From Sulfitobacter delicatus (GTDB lineage Bacteria; Pseudomonadota; Alphaproteobacteria; Rhodobacterales; Rhodobacteraceae): 64,000 nt of DNA. The notes under the pieces were generated by a model. That model was not told the origin of the DNA. It saw only the letters and a list, made by a program, of their open reading frames with translations, and did no database searches. This document shows positions 38,520 to 46,459 of the stretch, piece by piece; position 1 is the stretch's first letter, and every line of letters starts with the position of its first letter. The DNA is taken from positions 372,001 through 436,000 of the forward strand of contig NZ_FNBP01000001.1 in the NCBI RefSeq assembly GCF_900102535.1. Reading direction: 5' to 3'. A program made the position numbers and the translations under genes.

Positions 38520-40027
38520 GCTTCACCCCGCATGGTAAACACTTGATCGCCGGCACATGGGTCGGCGCTGAGCAGACTTTTCCATCTGAGCCCGCCAGCG
38601 GTACGTCGCATGACTTTAGTGTCGGAACAACGGCGCTTGTCGATCAGGCCTGCGAAGCGGCAGAAGCTGCGTTTTGGTCCTATGGCTATAGCACCCGCGA
38701 GGCGCGGGCCGCTTTCATCAACACGATTGCCGATGAGATCGAAGCCCGCGCCGAGGCGATCACGGATATCGGCACGCGCGAAACGGGCCTGCCAGAAGCA
38801 CGGCTAAACGGCGAACGCGGTCGGACCACGGGGCAGTTAAGGCTTTTTGCCGATCATATCCTTAAGGGCGACTACCTCGATACAAGGCACGACCCGGCCC
38901 TCCCCGACCGGCAGCCCCTGCCCCGCCCGGACCTGCGCATGGTACAGCGCCCGATCGGACCAATCGCAGTCTTTGGCGCTTCCAACTTCCCGCTGGCCTT
39001 TTCCACCGCCGGTGGCGACACAGCCGCAGCACTGGCCGCAGGATGTCCGGTTGTCGTAAAGGGCCATTCCGCCCATCCCGGCACGGGCGAGATTGTGGCC
39101 GAAGCGGTGCATGCTGCGATTGAGAAATGCGACATGCCAAAAGGTGTCTTCTCCTTGATCCAAGGCGGCGACCGCGCGGTCGGCCAAGCTTTAGTTCAGC
39201 ATCCCCTCATCAAAGCAGTAGGCTTCACCGGCTCGCTTGGCGGCGGGCGCGCCTTGTTTGACCTTTGCGCCGCACGCCCCGAACCGATCCCGTTTTTCGG
39301 CGAACTGGGTTCAGTCAATCCCATGTTCGTCCTGCCGGAGGCCTGTAAATCCCGCGGCACCGCGCTTGGCGAAGGCTGGGCCGAATCGCTGACAATGGGG
39401 GCGGGTCAGTTCTGCACCAACCCCGGCATCGCAGTCGTACCGGAAGGCGCTGAGGGCGACAGGTTTGTCGAAGCTGCCGCCGCGGCTTTGAAAGACGCGC
39501 CCGCGCAGGTGATGCTGACCGATGGCATCGCGCAGGCCTATCGCGACGGAAAAGCTCGGTTCGATCGCCGCAATGCGGTACAAGCGGTTCTCTCAACCGA
39601 AAGCGAAGGCCGCAACGCGCTGCCCAATCTGTATGAAACTGATAGTGCTGCGTATTTGCAGGATCAGGAGCTTGGGGAAGAGGTCTTTGGCCCCCTCGGG
39701 CTCGTCGTTCGAACCAGCTCTGTCGAAGAGATGCAAAGCCTCGCAAAAGGACTGGAGGGCCAGCTTACCATCACGCTTCAGATGGAAGACGCAGACACCG
39801 AAGCCGCGCAGCGCCTCATGCCAATCATCGAGCGCAAAGCCGGGCGTTTGCTTGTAAACGGCTTCCCGACGGGCGTTGAGGTGGCTGACAGTATGGTTCA
39901 CGGAGGTCCTTACCCGGCCTCGACCAACTTTGGAGCAACATCAGTTGGCACCTTGTCGATCCGGCGTTTTCTGCGTCCGGTTTGCTATCAGAATATGCCA
40001 GCGGCTTTGCTGCCTGAAGGCTTCTGA
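38516..40027 (+). CDS. 2,5-dioxovalerate (alpha-ketoglutarate semialdehyde) dehydrogenase
   Basis: A 503-residue aldehyde dehydrogenase. The nucleophile is Cys300 in MGAGQFCTNPG, the general base Glu263 in FFGELGSVNP, and the cofactor residues include Asn157 in FGASNFPLAF and Lys182. These forms match the ketoglutarate-semialdehyde dehydrogenases of pentose-acid pathways. It would turn 2-oxoglutarate semialdehyde into 2-oxoglutarate with NAD(P), the last step of the locus. Its ATG overlaps the PdxA-like stop. A hairpin follows. Confidence 0.88.
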   Translation: MSFTPHGKHLIAGTWVGAEQTFPSEPASGTSHDFSVGTTALVDQACEAAEAAFWSYGYSTREARAAFINTIADEIEARAEAITDIGTRETGLPEARLNGERGRTTGQLRLFADHILKGDYLDTRHDPALPDRQPLPRPDLRMVQRPIGPIAVFGASNFPLAFSTAGGDTAAALAAGCPVVVKGHSAHPGTGEIVAEAVHAAIEKCDMPKGVFSLIQGGDRAVGQALVQHPLIKAVGFTGSLGGGRALFDLCAARPEPIPFFGELGSVNPMFVLPEACKSRGTALGEGWAESLTMGAGQFCTNPGIAVVPEGAEGDRFVEAAAAALKDAPAQVMLTDGIAQAYRDGKARFDRRNAVQAVLSTESEGRNALPNLYETDSAAYLQDQELGEEVFGPLGLVVRTSSVEEMQSLAKGLEGQLTITLQMEDADTEAAQRLMPIIERKAGRLLVNGFPTGVEVADSMVHGGPYPASTNFGATSVGTLSIRRFLRPVCYQNMPAALLPEGF

Positions 40028-40031
40028 AAAA

Positions 40032-40058
40032 CAGGCCCACACGAGGACGTGCGGGCCT
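40032..40058. terminator. Hairpin between convergent sugar-acid and arginine loci
   Basis: AGGCCCACACG and CGTGCGGGCCT form an 11-bp stem with one mismatch and a short loop, just after the aldehyde dehydrogenase stop. It has no strong T-run but could act for both directions. Confidence 0.45.
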
Positions 40059-40133
40059 AATCACTTCGGAAATTTCGAGAATGAACCTCCCGCTAAAGTA
40101 AAACCGTTCATGGATACAGTGGAACGGGCCAGT

Positions 40134-41273
40134 TCAGCCCGCGATCCCCTTCCGGCCGGGCGCGACCTGTGATGCATCAAACCCTTCTGAGATGATGTGT
40201 TCCGGCACCGACTTTCCCTGTACCAATGCGCAGGCCAAAGCGCCGGCAGCCGGCGCCGATTGGATTCCGTAGCCCCCCTGCCCGGCCATCCAGAAGAATC
40301 CGGGCGCTACATCTGAAAACCCGATCACGGGCTCTTTGTCCGCGACAAAGCTGCGCAGGCCTGCCCATTTGTTTTCGATCCGCCGGATGTCTAAGGCGAA
40401 GGCGGTCATGATGCGATCCGCGCAAATCGCAACGTCCATTTCGTCTGGTTGAACGTCGCAAGGGTCGCTGGGGGTCTCATCCGCGGGTGAGATCAGCAGT
40501 CGCCCGGCGTCGGGCTTGAGGTAGAATTTTTCATCGATATCGATGGTGATCGGCCCATCGCGCTGCGTGAAACCTTCCGGTTCTGCGACCACCATCGCGG
40601 TCCGCCGCTTGGGTACGAGATGGATCGCCTCAGCCCCCGCCATCATGCCAATCTCTCCGGCCCAGGCCCCGGCGGCATTGACGACCACTGGTGCCTCAAA
40701 TTGACCCTGCCGGGTCGTAATCACCCATGTGTCGCCTTGCCGTTCGAGTGTCTCGACAGCAGCCTTTGTAATCAGCTTACCGCCTGCCGCTTTGAACTTG
40801 CGCAGATAGCCTTGGTGGAGACCGGCGACATCAATGTCCTGCCCGCCTTTGTCCAACATGCCCGCAACAGCATAGCCATCTCGGAGCAGAGGTTGGGTGG
40901 CTTGCAATTGCGGCCCGCTGAGCAGTTCGACCGCGCCAGTTTCCGCGGCCTCAGCGTATAGACCTTCTAGCGCGCCCATTTGGTCATCGCGCGCGATCAT
41001 CAGGATTTGTCGCTGGCTTAACAGAGGTGCCTGCGCAAACCCTTCGGGTGGATGGTCAAAGAATGCGCGAGAGGCTCGGGTCAGACCTCGAACGCCGCTT
41101 GGTCCGTAGTTCGGCGCGAATACTGCCGCGGAGCGGCCCGTGGTATGGTAGCCGGGTTGGGCCTCCATCTCGAGCATGATGACCTCATGCGTCTCAGCCA
41201 GCTCGGCCGCTACAGATGCGCCAGCGATTCCTGCACCGATCACCACGATATCTGCTGTCTCAACCGACCTCAT
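40134..41273 (-). CDS. dauA: FAD-dependent D-arginine dehydrogenase homologue
   Basis: A 379-residue flavoprotein of the D-amino-acid oxidase fold. The FAD loop is VVIGAGIAGASVAAELA (11-27). The stretches EMEAQPGYHTTGRSAAVFAP, SRAFFDHPPEGF, KPDAGRLLISPA and WAGLRSFVADKEPVIGF closely follow what I recall of Pseudomonas DauA, which oxidises D-arginine and other cationic D-amino acids to the 2-keto acids. The reaction is therefore inferred as D-Arg to 2-ketoarginine. Neighbours encode enzymes that use 2-ketoarginine, which supports this. I chose the ATG at 41273, as upstream in-frame sequence to 41339 does not resemble the family. Confidence 0.82.
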   Translation of the reverse strand: MRSVETADIVVIGAGIAGASVAAELAETHEVIMLEMEAQPGYHTTGRSAAVFAPNYGPSGVRGLTRASRAFFDHPPEGFAQAPLLSQRQILMIARDDQMGALEGLYAEAAETGAVELLSGPQLQATQPLLRDGYAVAGMLDKGGQDIDVAGLHQGYLRKFKAAGGKLITKAAVETLERQGDTWVITTRQGQFEAPVVVNAAGAWAGEIGMMAGAEAIHLVPKRRTAMVVAEPEGFTQRDGPITIDIDEKFYLKPDAGRLLISPADETPSDPCDVQPDEMDVAICADRIMTAFALDIRRIENKWAGLRSFVADKEPVIGFSDVAPGFFWMAGQGGYGIQSAPAAGALACALVQGKSVPEHIISEGFDASQVAPGRKGIAG

Positions 41274-41407
41274 CCAGCAAGCCCTTTCCTCTGAAAATAC
41301 AGTCACCGACGCTAGCGAAAGTTCTTCGCATCGCAACACCGATCGTTCAAAACTGAAATCCGCGGCTCACCCGTTTGCGCGGAGTTGTACGCGCTTGTAG
41401 CGGCCCT

Positions 41408-42178
41408 CTACCCAGGCACCCGATCTTCCAACCGCTTGAACGCGAGCGCGATGATGCCGGCGATTATCATATAGAATACCGCTAGGAGTATCAGCGGTTC
41501 ATAAACGATGAAGGTATCCGAACGCACGCGGGACGACACCGCGTAAAGCTCGACCACCGTGATCGTCGCGACCAGTGGCGTGGCCTTTAGCTGCAAGATG
41601 GTCTCCCCTCCCAAAGTCGGCAGGACATTGCGGATCGCCTGTGGCAGCCAGATCCGGCGAAACATCGTAAGGCGCGGCATGCCAAAGGCGTTCGCCGCCT
41701 CAAGCTGGCCTTTATTCACGCTGGAAAACGCCCCGCGCATGACTTCGCCCTCATAGCCCGCATAGGACAGCGTCAGCGCCAGAACTGCATAGGGCCATGC
41801 CTGGCGCAGATAGGGCCACAACTCGCTGCCGCGAATCCAAGGAATCTGCGGAAATAGTGAACCGAGCCCGTAATAGAGCAACCAGATCTGCAAAAGCAGC
41901 GGTGTGCCGCGGATGATAGTACAAAAAGCCCGCGCCGGGGCGGCGAGATACCAAGGCCCGACAGCTTGGGCGAGGCCCAACGGAACGGCCAGCGCAAACC
42001 CGAGAATACAGGTCACAACCATAATCCAAATCGTGCGCCACAGCCCCTCTAGGGCGAGGGGCGCATATTCCGGTATCCAATCCCATCGCAGGGTCACGGC
42101 ACACCAGATCACCACGGCGACCAGCAGCAGGAGCATTACAATCCGGTGCGGTTGCATCAAAGCGCGCAGAGTGGTCAT
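41408..42178 (-). CDS. Polar amino-acid ABC transporter permease (HisM-type)
   Basis: A 256-residue inner-membrane protein with about five transmembrane helices. The EAA loop that contacts the ATPase is GQLEAANAFGMPRLTMFRRI with the usual glycine. RGTPLLLQIWLLYYGLG is a signature of the HisMQ/ArtM group. Its start overlaps the stop of the second permease in an ATGA. With its partner it would form the membrane heterodimer for arginine-like solutes. Confidence 0.9.
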   Translation of the reverse strand: MTTLRALMQPHRIVMLLLLVAVVIWCAVTLRWDWIPEYAPLALEGLWRTIWIMVVTCILGFALAVPLGLAQAVGPWYLAAPARAFCTIIRGTPLLLQIWLLYYGLGSLFPQIPWIRGSELWPYLRQAWPYAVLALTLSYAGYEGEVMRGAFSSVNKGQLEAANAFGMPRLTMFRRIWLPQAIRNVLPTLGGETILQLKATPLVATITVVELYAVSSRVRSDTFIVYEPLILLAVFYMIIAGIIALAFKRLEDRVPG

Positions 42179-42927
42179 CGGCTCCCCCCTCTTAACGAAG
42201 GTTGCCCGCGTCGCGCCCATTTTTCGATCCGGCCAAAGACCACGCCGGAGAACAGCGTTACCAGCAAGTACAGCGCACCAGCGGCGAGAAAGAAGGTGAA
42301 ATAGGCGCGCGTGCTGGCGGCAGCCTGACGGGTTTCCAGTGTCAGTTCGCTAAAGCCGACGATGGCCAAAAGAGCAGTGTCCTTGGTGGCGATCAGCCAT
42401 AGGTTCGCGAGACCGGGCGTCGCGAAAGACATCATGGCTGGGATCGTTACCCGCCGCATCAGCAAGAAAGGCGGCATGCCGTAAGCCCGTGCGGCTTCGA
42501 TCTGCCCGGAGGGAATGGCTTGGATCGCGCCACGCAAGACCTCGGTCGCATAGGCACCTTGGACGACACCCAAGACCCATATGCCAGCGACCACGCCACT
42601 GATCTCGACCCGCCCATACCCCATAGCTTGAGCCACTTGGTTAATCAGGTCGGTGCCGACGTAGTAAAGGATCAAGATCAACACCAGCTCCGGCACCGCT
42701 CGGATCACGGTGGTGTAGACAGCGAGGAGATCGCGAAGGACCACCCCGCCATAAAGCTTGCCGTAAGCGCCAAAGAGCCCGATCAGCAAACCAAAGCCAA
42801 AGGCGCCAAAAGCGATTTGCAGCGAATTCGCCAGCCCGCGCAAAAGGTTGCCGCCCCACCCCGGGGGGCTAAGCGACAACAGTTTTGCACTTTCGGCAAG
42901 CCCGAAGGTTTCGAAGAGAAAGTCCAA
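42175..42927 (-). CDS. Polar amino-acid ABC transporter permease (HisQ-type)
   Basis: A 250-residue membrane subunit, the partner of the permease that follows. The EAA loop is GQIEAARAYGMPPFLLMRRV. FGFGLLIGLFGAYGKLYGG and RAVPELVLILILYYVG are family features. The start codon appears to be TTG at 42927, since no in-frame ATG lies nearby; GAG of the preceding stop region may serve as the ribosome site. It follows the binding-protein gene by 9 bases. Confidence 0.88.
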   Translation of the reverse strand: MDFLFETFGLAESAKLLSLSPPGWGGNLLRGLANSLQIAFGAFGFGLLIGLFGAYGKLYGGVVLRDLLAVYTTVIRAVPELVLILILYYVGTDLINQVAQAMGYGRVEISGVVAGIWVLGVVQGAYATEVLRGAIQAIPSGQIEAARAYGMPPFLLMRRVTIPAMMSFATPGLANLWLIATKDTALLAIVGFSELTLETRQAAASTRAYFTFFLAAGALYLLVTLFSGVVFGRIEKWARRGQPSLRGGSR

Positions 42928-42936
42928 GATATGCGC

Positions 42937-43710
42937 TTACTCGGCGTAAATGCTGGTATCGAAATAGCGCGAGGTGATCTCTTCATGCGTGCCGTCTTCG
43001 AGGATCTTGGCAATGCCTTTGTTCAGGCTCTCCCGCAGCGCATCGTCGCCCTTGCGGACACCGGCACCAACCCCTTTGCCAAGGATCGCTTCGTCATTTT
43101 CGACCGCGCCCTTGATCTCGCAGCAGGTGCCGTTGTCGGAGTTCACGAAATCCGCCATGGCGATGCTGTCTGCCTGTGTGGCGTCAATGCGGCCTGCGAC
43201 CAGATCCTGATTGGCCTCGTCTTGGGTCTGATAGACACGGATCTCATCCGCATCGCCAAAATGCGCGTTGGCATAGGCTTGGTGAATGGTCGACGCCTGA
43301 ATGCCGATAATTTTGCCTGCCAGAGATTCTGGCGTGGGCTCAATATCCATCGATTTATCCGCCACGATAACCGCAGGCGTGTTGTAGTAGGGATCACTGA
43401 AGTCGATGGTCTTCTGGCGCTCTTCGGTGATCGACATCGATGCCATGATCGCATCGATCTGCTGGCCGGTCAGCGAGGGGATGATGCCGTCCCAAGCGAC
43501 GGGGGTGATCACACAGTCAAGCTCTGCCGCCGCACAGACCGCATTGATGATCTCGACTTCCCAGCCTTCCCATTCGCCAGCAGCGTTCAGCGACGCAAAG
43601 GGCGGATATGGCTCAGCGGCGATGCCAATCTTCACTTCTTCAGCGGATACGGCGGCGGCACTCATTGTGGCGGTAGCGATGGCTGCGGCCAGTAGTTTCT
43701 TCAGTGTCAT
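42937..43710 (-). CDS. Polar amino-acid ABC transporter substrate-binding protein (ArtJ/HisJ-type)
   Basis: A 257-residue periplasmic protein with a signal peptide to about residue 23 (SAAAVSAEEVKIG). EPYPPFASLNAAGEWEGWEVE and DAIMASMSITEERQKTIDFS match the lysine/arginine/ornithine/histidine group, and the DFS and acidic residues fit a basic side chain. Arginine, D-arginine or a methylarginine is the likely ligand, from the neighbouring enzymes. The pair of cysteines in GTCCEIKG is somewhat unusual in a periplasmic binder. Confidence 0.9.
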   Translation of the reverse strand: MTLKKLLAAAIATATMSAAAVSAEEVKIGIAAEPYPPFASLNAAGEWEGWEVEIINAVCAAAELDCVITPVAWDGIIPSLTGQQIDAIMASMSITEERQKTIDFSDPYYNTPAVIVADKSMDIEPTPESLAGKIIGIQASTIHQAYANAHFGDADEIRVYQTQDEANQDLVAGRIDATQADSIAMADFVNSDNGTCCEIKGAVENDEAILGKGVGAGVRKGDDALRESLNKGIAKILEDGTHEEITSRYFDTSIYAE

Positions 43711-43740
43711 AGGTAGTCTCCCTGTTTTGTTATTGGTAGT

Positions 43741-44541
43741 TTAGCCGACCGTCTGCAGGAATTGCTGAAGCCGGGCAGATTGAGGGTTGCCGAAAAGCTC
43801 TTCCGGCGGCCCCTGTTCTTCGATGCGCCCCTCGAAAAGATAGACCACATGGGTCGCAACTTCGCGGGCGAATTTCATCTCATGGGTCACGAGCAGCATG
43901 GTGCGCCCCTCAGCCGCCAGATCGCGGATAACGGTGAGCACTTCGCCCACCAGTTCCGGGTCAAGCGCGCTCGTAGGTTCATCAAAAAGCATGACGCTGG
44001 GGTCCACCGCGAGGGCGCGGGCAATGGCCGCACGTTGTTGCTGACCACCAGAAAGGAAGGCCGGAAAGGTATCAGCCTTGTCACCCAGACCGACACGGTC
44101 AAGCAGCACCCGCGCGCGCTTGATCGCCTCGGCGCGCGGCACCTTTAGCACATAGACCGGCACCTCAATGACGTTTTCCAGCAAGGTGCGGTGGGTCCAG
44201 AGGTTGAAGGCCTGAAACACCATGCCCAGACGCGTGCGAATGCGCTCGATCTGGCGGCGGTCGACGGGTGAACCGTCTCGCCGCATTTTGATCTCTTCGC
44301 CGTTGACGACGATCTGGCCTGCGCTCGGCGTTTCCAAGAAGTTGATGCAGCGCAGAAAGGTTGATTTGCCAGAGCCGCTGCCGCCGATGATAGCAACGAC
44401 ATCGCCCTTTTGGGCGGTAAGCGAGACACCTTTCAGCACCTCCAACTTGCCAAAGGATTTATGCAGGTCAGTGACCCGAATAGCCTCTTCCTGCCTGCCG
44501 CTTTCGATCGCGGTATCTGTGGCCGGGTCGGTGACCCCCAT
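43741..44541 (-). CDS. Polar amino-acid ABC transporter ATPase (HisP-type)
   Basis: A 266-residue ATPase that powers the importer. Walker A is IGGSGSGKST, the signature is LSGGQQQRAAIARAL, and Walker B is VMLFDEPTSALDPE. An extra N-terminal tail of about 20 residues precedes the usual start. It is the first gene of the transporter operon, divergent from the TetR regulator with 86 bases between, so both are probably under one operator. Confidence 0.94.
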   Translation of the reverse strand: MGVTDPATDTAIESGRQEEAIRVTDLHKSFGKLEVLKGVSLTAQKGDVVAIIGGSGSGKSTFLRCINFLETPSAGQIVVNGEEIKMRRDGSPVDRRQIERIRTRLGMVFQAFNLWTHRTLLENVIEVPVYVLKVPRAEAIKRARVLLDRVGLGDKADTFPAFLSGGQQQRAAIARALAVDPSVMLFDEPTSALDPELVGEVLTVIRDLAAEGRTMLLVTHEMKFAREVATHVVYLFEGRIEEQGPPEELFGNPQSARLQQFLQTVG

Positions 44542-44587
44542 TAATCTTCCCCTATTTTTGAGACTTGTATTAATGCCGTGTTACAGT

Positions 44588-44607
44588 AATTATGCAAGCG
44601 TATAATT
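44588..44607. promoter_or_regulatory. Dyad overlapping a TATAAT box before the TetR gene
   Basis: AATTAT (44588-44593) and ATAATT (44602-44607) are perfect inverted arms 8 bases apart. A perfect TATAAT lies at 44601-44606. The layout suits a TetR operator controlling the arginine genes in both directions. Inference from symmetry and position. Confidence 0.45.
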
Positions 44608-44627
44608 TCTAAATCTGGAACGCGCCC

Positions 44628-45275
44628 GTGTCGGAAAACACTCGCAAATTCAAGCGTGAGCCGGCGGCACAACGTAGGGAAGCGCTGATTAGAGCGACCC
44701 TGTCCCTCATCGCCGAACAGGGCGTTCAAGCGGCCACTGTCCGTGCCATTGCGACCCGTGCGGAGGTCACGCAAGGCATGATCCGACACTACTTTTCGTC
44801 GAAAGAAGACCTGATCACCGCGGCCTATGAATATCACATGAACCGTCTGACCAACCTGACCTCGGCCCGTGCGGACGCGGCGCAGGGCTCGGCCAGGGCG
44901 CGGCTGGTGGCCTTTGTGGTCGACAGCCTGACGCCGCCGGTGGTCGACGCCGGATCGGTGAGTCTTTGGGCCGGGTTTCTTAACAAGGTCCATGACGACG
45001 AACAGATGCAGACGATCCACCAGCGGACCTATTACGAATTCCGCGACCGGCTCGAAGCATTGATCGGTGAAGTACAGGGCGAGGCCGGGATCGTAAGCAC
45101 GGCACAAGACCGACGCCTGCTGGCCATCGCCTGCAACGCTTTAATCGACGGTCTTTGGATGGAGGGCGGGGTCTTGCCCGGCGCCTTTGCGCCGGAGGAA
45201 CTGCCGCAGATCGGGATCAAATCCATCGGCGCGATCATCGGAATGGACCTAGCAGAGACAGGGCAGAAGACATGA
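44628..45275 (+). CDS. TetR/BetI-like regulator of the arginine locus
   Basis: A 215-residue regulator starting at a GTG. The DNA-binding region is ALIRATLSLIAEQGVQAATV, then IATRAEVTQGMIRHYFSSKE, close to BetI-like TetR proteins, with a C-terminal TetR ligand domain including ALIDGLWMEG. It overlaps the transaminase start in an ATGA, so it is in the same operon as the arginine enzymes, and it faces the transporter operon. The ligand could be arginine or 2-ketoarginine. Confidence 0.85.
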   Translation: MSENTRKFKREPAAQRREALIRATLSLIAEQGVQAATVRAIATRAEVTQGMIRHYFSSKEDLITAAYEYHMNRLTNLTSARADAAQGSARARLVAFVVDSLTPPVVDAGSVSLWAGFLNKVHDDEQMQTIHQRTYYEFRDRLEALIGEVQGEAGIVSTAQDRRLLAIACNALIDGLWMEGGVLPGAFAPEELPQIGIKSIGAIIGMDLAETGQKT

Positions 45276-46459
45276 GACATACAGATATCACCCAACGTCT
45301 GGCCGGGCTCGGCGGGGCCAAATGGGAAGTCCATCTCAAGGCGCGCGAACTTGCGGCGCAGGGTCGCGATATTATCGAACTGACCATCGGTGAGCCGGAT
45401 GTGCCAACGCCTGACGCGCTGATCGAAGTCGCAGCCGATGCCATGCGCCGGGGCCGCACAGGCTACTCCGACGGGCGCGGCGAAGACGGGCTGCGGGCAG
45501 CATTAGCCGAACGGTATTCGCGCAGCGCGGGCCGGCCCATCACCCCCTATCAGATCATGTGCTTCCCCGGCACGCAGACCGCGCTTTATGCCGTTCTGCT
45601 GGGCGTGGCCGAGGCGGACTGCGAGGTGCTGGTCGGTGATCCGATGTATGCCACCTACGAAGGGGTCGTCCGCTCCAGCGGGGCCGAGGTGGTGCCGGTG
45701 CCGCTGCGCGCCGACAACGGCTTTCGCATTCATGCTGACGACATTGCTGCCCGGATAACCCCCTATACCCGCGCCATCCTGCTGACCACGCCGCATAATC
45801 CAACGGGCGCGATCCTGACGCGCGAGGATATTGATGCGCTTGGGGAACTGGCTATCGCACATGACCTCTGGATCATCTCGGACGAGGTCTATGAAGAGTT
45901 GATCTTTGACACCTCGGAGTTCTGCTCGCCCCTGTCGCGCGCAAAACTGGCCGACCGGGTGATTGTCGTCTCTTCGATCTCGAAATCCCACGCCGCCCCG
46001 GGGTTCCGAAGCGGCTGGTGCGTGGGGCCGGAAGCTTTCACCGAAGCGCTCTTGCCCCTGTCGGAAACCATGCTCTTCGGCAATCAGCCCTTCATTGCGG
46101 ACATGACCGAAAAGGCCGTTCGCGAAGGCTCTCCTGTGGCAGAGGGTATGCGCCAGCGTTTTGCCGCACGCGCTGAGCGTTTGCACGACAGGCTATCAAA
46201 AGAAAGCGCGCTCAAGGTGCACCGCCCAGAGGCTGGGATGTTTGCGATGATCGACGTCTCGGCCACCGGGATGATCGGCACGGATTATGCGCTGCACCTG
46301 CTGGAGCACGGCGGCGTCGCCGTGATGCCCGGGGCGTCATTTGGCGAAACGCTAGACGCTTGGGTGCGCGTGGCCCTTACAACCGACGACGCAGCGTTCG
46401 ACGCAGCCTGTGACCGCATCATCCGCCACGCCGCCCAGCTGCAACTGGAAACCGCATGA
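45272..46459 (+). CDS. aruH: Arginine:pyruvate transaminase homologue
   Basis: A 395-residue class I/II PLP aminotransferase. The cofactor lysine is Lys238 in SSISKSHAAPGFRSGW. ISDEVYEELIFD and TPHNPTGAILTRED are family marks. DITQRLAGLGGAKWEVH and YATYEGVVRSSGAEVVPVP follow Pseudomonas AruH as I recall it, which moves the amino group of L-arginine to pyruvate to give 2-ketoarginine. The decarboxylase gene next to it, coupled by an ATGA, strongly supports the role. Confidence 0.83.
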   Translation: MRHTDITQRLAGLGGAKWEVHLKARELAAQGRDIIELTIGEPDVPTPDALIEVAADAMRRGRTGYSDGRGEDGLRAALAERYSRSAGRPITPYQIMCFPGTQTALYAVLLGVAEADCEVLVGDPMYATYEGVVRSSGAEVVPVPLRADNGFRIHADDIAARITPYTRAILLTTPHNPTGAILTREDIDALGELAIAHDLWIISDEVYEELIFDTSEFCSPLSRAKLADRVIVVSSISKSHAAPGFRSGWCVGPEAFTEALLPLSETMLFGNQPFIADMTEKAVREGSPVAEGMRQRFAARAERLHDRLSKESALKVHRPEAGMFAMIDVSATGMIGTDYALHLLEHGGVAVMPGASFGETLDAWVRVALTTDDAAFDAACDRIIRHAAQLQLETA

